The position numbers and the translations under genes are program-made. Of a stretch of DNA of 64,000 nt, positions 59,679-64,000 are shown piece after piece. Numbering within the stretch: the first letter of the stretch is position 1; every line of letters begins with the position of its first letter. This stretch comes from SZUA-430 sp044220975 (GTDB lineage Bacteria > Pseudomonadota > Alphaproteobacteria > Micropepsales > Micropepsaceae). The notes beneath the pieces are model-generated. The model saw only the letters and a program-made list of their open reading frames with translations, ran no database searches and was not told the origin of the DNA. The DNA is taken from the NCBI GenBank assembly GCA_044220975.1, contig JBGAPZ010000014.1, positions 1 to 64,000 on the forward strand, read 5' to 3'.

Positions 59679-59844
59679 GCGTGAGTTAGGGTTCCAGGTT
59701 GACATACTCGGCTGCACGAGCATCTTAAGCAATCGACCGGCAACTTTCTCATGTCGCCGCTGTTCGCTGTACCTGTCAAAGCGACGTTGCGAAGGATGCC
59801 GTTGGCTCCTATGCGCACCAGGCACAGTTAAGGAGAGTATCGCG

Positions 59845-60588
59845 ATGATCGACCCCTTCTTCTTGCCGCGCATGTTCCCCATCGCCAATCCGCCCGAGCC
59901 TAAGGCAGACTGGGCACTGTTCATGGATTTGGACGGAACCCTTCTGGATATCGCGGCGACGCCCGACCGCGTGATCGTGCCTCCGGATCTCGTGGTCGAT
60001 CTAAGCGCGGCCTCAGCGGCACTCGGTGGTGCGCTGGCGATCGTGTCGGGACGCATGCTGAGTGAAGTGGACGCGCTGCTCACGCCTCTGCGCTTGCCGG
60101 GTGGTGGCGAGCACGGGGCAGTGATCCGCTTGCCTGACGGACAGCGTGACGAGGTCGATGCCAAGGTGCCCGCTACGTGGGTCGACGCGCTGGTCGAAGC
60201 CGCAGCGAAGAAGGCAGGGATAATGGTCGAACGGAAGACCCACAGCGTCGTCCTGCACTACCGGCGCGCGGCGCACCATGAGGATTTCTGCAAACAGAGT
60301 TGCCTCGAGCTCATTTCCGGCCGCGAGGAGGACTTCGAAGTTTTAGCGGGGAGGATGGCGGTCGAGGTTAGACCCCGCACGGTCACAAAGGCGCGCCCCG
60401 TCCACCGCCTGATGATGCTTGAACCTTTCGCCGGCCGCCGTCCGGTCTTCGTCGGCGACGACGTCACGGATCGAGACGGTTTCCGCGCCGCGGAAGCTTT
60501 CGGCGGAGATGGCGTGGATGTGTTCCAGCGCTTCGCCGGCCGGCCGCGTGAGGTTCGGCAATGGCTTAAATCCATCGCTGAACTCTAG
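59845..60588 (+). CDS. otsB: trehalose-6-phosphate phosphatase
   Basis: HAD-superfamily phosphatase that releases trehalose from trehalose-6-phosphate. 247 aa. Motif I DLDGTLLDIA provides the Asp nucleophile and acid; IVSGR is motif II; GDDVTDRDGF is motif IV. A cap domain with GEHGAVIR is typical of OtsB. Start ATG 59845 with AAGGAGAG upstream. It precedes a GH15 hydrolase by 15 nt, with otsA convergent beyond, so the group handles trehalose synthesis. Confidence 0.94.
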   Translation: MIDPFFLPRMFPIANPPEPKADWALFMDLDGTLLDIAATPDRVIVPPDLVVDLSAASAALGGALAIVSGRMLSEVDALLTPLRLPGGGEHGAVIRLPDGQRDEVDAKVPATWVDALVEAAAKKAGIMVERKTHSVVLHYRRAAHHEDFCKQSCLELISGREEDFEVLAGRMAVEVRPRTVTKARPVHRLMMLEPFAGRRPVFVGDDVTDRDGFRAAEAFGGDGVDVFQRFAGRPREVRQWLKSIAEL

Positions 60589-60603
60589 CGCAGGCTCAAC
60601 CTT

Positions 60604-62409
60604 ATGAGCAGCCTTGACCTTGCCGTCGTGGGCAACTGTGCCATCGCTAGCCTGATTTCGAAATCCGGTCGGCACGTCTGGTTCTGCTTTCCCCGCCTCG
60701 ACGGCGACCCCGTATTCTCCGATCTTGTTGCGGGCACCGATCCCAGCCGTGGTTTTAGCGATGTGGTCCTCAAGGACGCCGTAGCCTGGACCCAGCGATA
60801 TGCCGGCAACACGCCGATCCTTGAAACACAGGGCAGTGACGCCGGCGGCGCCCAAATCAAGATCACCGACTTCGCGCCACGGCACGAAAAATTCGGCCGC
60901 TCTTTTCATCCCCCAATGTTGGTTCGCCGGATCGAGCCACTCGCGGGCCGCCCGCGCATTCGCGTTCGCATGCGTCCGGTTTTCGATTATGGCGCTACCG
61001 CGCCGACGCTCACGATCGGAAGCAACCACATCACCTATTCGGCGCCGTCGGTCCCGTCGGCTCCATCCTTGCGCGTCACGACCGATATGCCGGTGTCTTA
61101 CTTGGCCGACGAAACCGAGTTTTTCCTGGACCGGCCGTTGCATCTGTTTGTCGGGCCCGACGAGCCGGTGCCGGAGAGCCCGGACCGATTGGCCGCGACG
61201 TTCTTGAGCGAAACCGAGCTCTACTGGCGGGGTTGGGCGCGCGGTCTCTGCATTCCATTCGAATGGCAGGACGAAGTCATCCGCTCAGCCATCACACTCA
61301 AACTCTGCAGCTATGAAGACACCGGCGCCATCGTCGCGGCCCTCACAACTTCGATCCCGGAAGCTCCCCAGACAGTGCGCAACTGGGACTATCGCTTCTG
61401 CTGGCTACGCGATGCCTATTTCGCAGTCGGTGCACTGAATCGCTTGGGCGCGACCCGAACGATGGAAGGCTTCATCCGCTTCATCCTGGATGCTGTGCTC
61501 GGCGCCGGAGCACGCGCATCGATCCCGCCGCTCTTTCCGATCTCCGGACGCGGCGATCTCATCGAGCGGGTCGCGTCCGCTCTGCCCGGCTACCAGGGCA
61601 TGGGACCCGTGCGCGTCGGCAACGCCGCCGGCACACAAATCCAACACGACGTGTACGGCTCGATTATCCTCACCGCTGCGCAAATGTTCTTTGACCGCCG
61701 TCTTTCCAATTCCGGCGACATCGCACTCTACGAACAGCTGCGCCCGGTCGGAGACTTGGCCGTCCGCTGCGCCTTCGAACCCGACGCCGGTCCTTGGGAG
61801 TATCGCGGGCGTGCGTTGCCGCACACTTATTCTGCGGCAATGTGTTGGGCGGGCGTGCACCGTTTAGGCATGATCGCGGACAAACTTGGCCTTGCGGGGG
61901 ATGCCCAGGCATGGCGCGGACATGCCGAGAAGATAAAAGACGAGCTTCTCGCGCGCGCCACGACACGCAACGGTTGGATTTCGGGCGCGCTCGATACCGA
62001 GGTCGCCGACGCCTCCACCCTGCTCTTGACTGAGATTGGCCTTCTGAAAGCGACCGATCCGCGTGTCGCCAAGACACTCGAAATCGTCGAGCAACGCCTG
62101 ATGCGCAACGGATTTGTGTTTCGCTACAATGAGGCGGACGACTTCGGCTCGCCCGAAACCGCATTCCTCGTTTGCACGTTTTGGTATTGCGACGCGCTTG
62201 CCCTTGCCGGCCGGAAAGACGAGGCGCGCCAACTGTTCGAGAACGCAATCGCCTGCCGCAACAGCGTTGGCCTGCTCAGCGAAGACGTGGACCCCAAAAC
62301 GAAAACCCTATGGGGCAACTTCCCGCAAGCCTATTCGCATGTCGGGCTCATCCATTCTGCGTGGCGCTTGTCGCGAGGATGGGAAGAGGCGTTATGGCGC
62401 GCTTCATAG
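60604..62409 (+). CDS. glycoside hydrolase family 15 protein
   Basis: A 601-aa GH15 enzyme. The N-terminal beta-sandwich region starts LAVVGNCAIASLISKSG with the family's typical GDPVFSDLV, and the (alpha/alpha)6 barrel begins at NWDYRFCWLRDA; the catalytic Glu pair lies later, around ALDTEVADAST and near the C-terminus. Members are glucoamylases, glucodextranases or trehalases. Partnership with otsB and otsA favours trehalose turnover or a linked glucan pathway. No signal peptide, so cytoplasmic. ATG 60604 follows otsB by 15 nt. Confidence 0.9.
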   Translation: MSSLDLAVVGNCAIASLISKSGRHVWFCFPRLDGDPVFSDLVAGTDPSRGFSDVVLKDAVAWTQRYAGNTPILETQGSDAGGAQIKITDFAPRHEKFGRSFHPPMLVRRIEPLAGRPRIRVRMRPVFDYGATAPTLTIGSNHITYSAPSVPSAPSLRVTTDMPVSYLADETEFFLDRPLHLFVGPDEPVPESPDRLAATFLSETELYWRGWARGLCIPFEWQDEVIRSAITLKLCSYEDTGAIVAALTTSIPEAPQTVRNWDYRFCWLRDAYFAVGALNRLGATRTMEGFIRFILDAVLGAGARASIPPLFPISGRGDLIERVASALPGYQGMGPVRVGNAAGTQIQHDVYGSIILTAAQMFFDRRLSNSGDIALYEQLRPVGDLAVRCAFEPDAGPWEYRGRALPHTYSAAMCWAGVHRLGMIADKLGLAGDAQAWRGHAEKIKDELLARATTRNGWISGALDTEVADASTLLLTEIGLLKATDPRVAKTLEIVEQRLMRNGFVFRYNEADDFGSPETAFLVCTFWYCDALALAGRKDEARQLFENAIACRNSVGLLSEDVDPKTKTLWGNFPQAYSHVGLIHSAWRLSRGWEEALWRAS

Positions 62410-62451
62410 TTGCCAGTTTTCACCTTGTTCATCACGAAACGCGAATCCGCT

Positions 62452-64000
62452 CTAGGCGCCGGCAACGCTAGCGCCGACCGATCCGGCGCTCGTCGCGCGA
62501 ACTCGCTTGAGCGCGTTCGTTGCCGCGATCGCTTCGATTTCGCCGCGCCGGCGCAAACTCGCCGCATCGAGCAGCATCTGGCCAGCCCAGCGATATACAT
62601 TGCGCGAACGCACGAGCGCTCGCATCTGGCGCATGCGGGCTTGCTGCTCGGCCAGCGGCATCGCCAAAGCGTGATGCACTGCTTCAGCCATTTCGTGCGT
62701 GTGGTATGGGTTCACGATCAGCGCTTCGCTTAACTCGCGCGAAGCGCCCGCAAACGTCGACAGAATCAAGACGCCCCGCTCGTCGTCGCGCGCTGCCACG
62801 AACTCCTTCGCCACCAAGTTCATCCCGTCGTGCAGACTGCTGACGATACAAAAATCAGCAGCGCGATAGAGCTCGAACACCTCGTCGGGTTCATGATGGC
62901 GAATGGATAGAACGATGGGCCTCCAGTCGCCGCTACCGTGGCGCCCATTCACTTCGTCGGCCAAGGCTGCCGCTTCGCTTTGCAGCGCCTGATAAGCGGC
63001 GAGTTTGTCGCGCGTCGGCGCCGCGCCTTGAATAAACGTCACACGGCCGTGCCATTCGGGATGGTTGCGCAGCAGCGCATCGATCGCGCGCAAGCGGTCC
63101 AGGATGCCCTTTGTGTAGTCGAAGCGCTCCATACCGACGCCCAACATGACGTGGTCGGCGATGCCGAACCGCCTTTTTGTCTCCGCGCGGCATTGATCGA
63201 CGGGCCGTTGCGCCGCCAGCGCAGCCGGAGGCCACTCGATCGAGATCGGATACGGTCTGATCAAAGTCTCGTTGCCGCGATGGACGACAGAGCGGTGCTC
63301 GCGATCAATTCGGCTCTCGACGAAGCGATCGACGGTTTCGATGAAATTGTTGCAATGGAAATGCGTGTGGAAGCCGAGAATGGAGCTGCCCAGCAGACCC
63401 TCGATGATTTCTTCCTTCCACGGGAAGATGCCGAACGTTTCCGCGTTCGGCCAGGGGATGTGCCAGAACGTGATACTCGTCGCTTTCGGCAACCTCTGCC
63501 GCAGCAATTTCGGCAGCAGAGCGAAGTGGTAGTCCTGGATCAGAACTATCGGGTCCGCGCACCGCGCCTCGGCGACGATCGCGTCGGCGAACTTCTCGTT
63601 GACGGCTTTGTACTGCTGCCAGTCCTCTTCGCGAAACGACGGACGCACAAAGGCGATGTGGCAGAGCGGCCAAAGGCTTTCGTTGGCCAGACCGTAGTAA
63701 TAGCCCTCCTGTTCTTCCGTCGATAGCCAAACGCGGCGCAGCGTGTAGGACGGGTCGGCCGGTGGCACCGCAACCCGATCGTTCGCATCTACCATTTCGC
63801 GATCGGCGGAGCCGCTGCCGTGCGCGACCCAAGTCCCGCTGCAGGCACGGATGACCGGCTCCAACGCCGCGACAAGACCGCTCGCGGGGATCTGCAGTTT
63901 GACTTCCGTCTCGTTGCGATTGTGGATGTAGGGTTCGCGATTGGAGACTGCGATGACTTGCGCTCCCGGCAACTCGCTCGCCAACACGTTCCTCAACGTT
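62452..64000 (-). CDS. otsA: trehalose-6-phosphate synthase, GT20 family (5' end outside window)
   Basis: Glucosyltransferase that makes trehalose-6-phosphate from UDP-glucose and glucose-6-phosphate. At least 514 aa are present. The frame is still open at the right edge and the only nearby start is a TTG at 63996 without a ribosome site, so the N-terminus is cut off. GT20 motifs: VSNREPYIH, HDYHFALLP-type segment (QDYHFALLPKLLR), HIPWPNAETFG, GMERFDYTKGI and DGMNLVAKEF. It converges with the GH15 gene, 42 bp apart. Confidence 0.93.
   Translation of the reverse strand, partial: TLRNVLASELPGAQVIAVSNREPYIHNRNETEVKLQIPASGLVAALEPVIRACSGTWVAHGSGSADREMVDANDRVAVPPADPSYTLRRVWLSTEEQEGYYYGLANESLWPLCHIAFVRPSFREEDWQQYKAVNEKFADAIVAEARCADPIVLIQDYHFALLPKLLRQRLPKATSITFWHIPWPNAETFGIFPWKEEIIEGLLGSSILGFHTHFHCNNFIETVDRFVESRIDREHRSVVHRGNETLIRPYPISIEWPPAALAAQRPVDQCRAETKRRFGIADHVMLGVGMERFDYTKGILDRLRAIDALLRNHPEWHGRVTFIQGAAPTRDKLAAYQALQSEAAALADEVNGRHGSGDWRPIVLSIRHHEPDEVFELYRAADFCIVSSLHDGMNLVAKEFVAARDDERGVLILSTFAGASRELSEALIVNPYHTHEMAEAVHHALAMPLAEQQARMRQMRALVRSRNVYRWAGQMLLDAASLRRRGEIEAIAATNALKRVRATSAGSVGASVAGA

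Noticed and set aside
59679..59844. EcfG (general stress) promoter before otsB
   Set aside because: No GGAAC followed at 16-17 nt by CGTT; the best candidate GGCAAC deviates in the key hexamer. A TTGACA at 59699 lacks a convincing -10.
63994..63996. TTG as true start of otsA
   Set aside because: No ribosome site and the frame is open to the window edge; the gene most likely continues beyond.
1..64000. CRISPR arrays, insertion sequences, prophage or integrative elements
   Set aside because: No regularly spaced repeats, transposase, integrase or phage genes seen, and base composition looks even throughout.

Overview
The window is GC-rich chromosomal DNA (about 65 percent by eye) from an alphaproteobacterium. 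I infer this from the TrmFO, EF-P/EpmA/EpmB, B12-dependent ribonucleotide reductase, divergent YajC/DUF815 and SecD set, and from family-level resemblance. A Caulobacterales/Hyphomonadaceae-like source is possible but unproven. No insertion sequence, phage, plasmid, rRNA or CRISPR signal is visible. About 57 protein genes, one tRNA-Leu and a set of regulatory and terminator elements are annotated. Genes are densely packed with frequent ATGA start/stop overlaps.

Layout. 1-8.4 kb: two tandem amidases, a small secreted repeat protein of the septoil-knot type, a SnoaL-like protein coupled to trmFO, a deoxyribosyltransferase-like protein, a DJ-1/PfpI protein, a small kinase, a 28-aa membrane peptide and a serine hydrolase. 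8.5-14.5 kb: an envelope block with two paralogous outer-membrane barrels flanking a subtilisin-type autotransporter, plus a secreted Asn/Gln/Arg-rich protein. 14.5-20.2 kb: tRNA-Leu(GAG), mgtE, isovaleryl-CoA dehydrogenase, CPBP protease, the siroheme synthase/cysH pair and lipB. 20.2-32.5 kb: a Baeyer-Villiger-type monooxygenase, ppk2, an efp-SUKH-flavin oxidoreductase operon divergent from epmA-epmB, an M16 protease, a band 7 protein and a second serine hydrolase. 32.5-39.4 kb: nrdJ with NrdR boxes and a structured leader, then a GH172 hydrolase and a ribokinase-like kinase. 39.5-50.4 kb: an LpxH-like phosphatase and a phosphate-acquisition region (pstS, extended pstC and pstA, pstB, an OprO/P-like porin) with Pho boxes, and an XRE regulator facing a 29-aa membrane peptide. 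50-64 kb: a PA2928-like membrane protein, an NDUFAF6-like protein, a PuuD-like membrane protein, TerC, secD, yajC, a DUF815 ATPase, an NhaD-type antiporter, a Coq4-like protein and a trehalose/glucan group (otsB, GH15, otsA).

How they work together. The clearest circuit is phosphate starvation. Three-copy 7-mer repeats with 4-nt linkers stand before pstS and before the porin, and a two-copy repeat of the same geometry stands before ppk2, linking outer-membrane uptake, inner-membrane import and polyphosphate metabolism. A second unit is EF-P with both of its beta-lysylation enzymes. A third is dNTP synthesis: nrdJ has paired NrdR boxes over its promoter and a leader whose last hairpin can mask the ribosome-binding site. 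That leader is the best candidate here for an undescribed regulatory system. It lacks the canonical cobalamin box yet carries repeated, mutually exclusive pairing segments.
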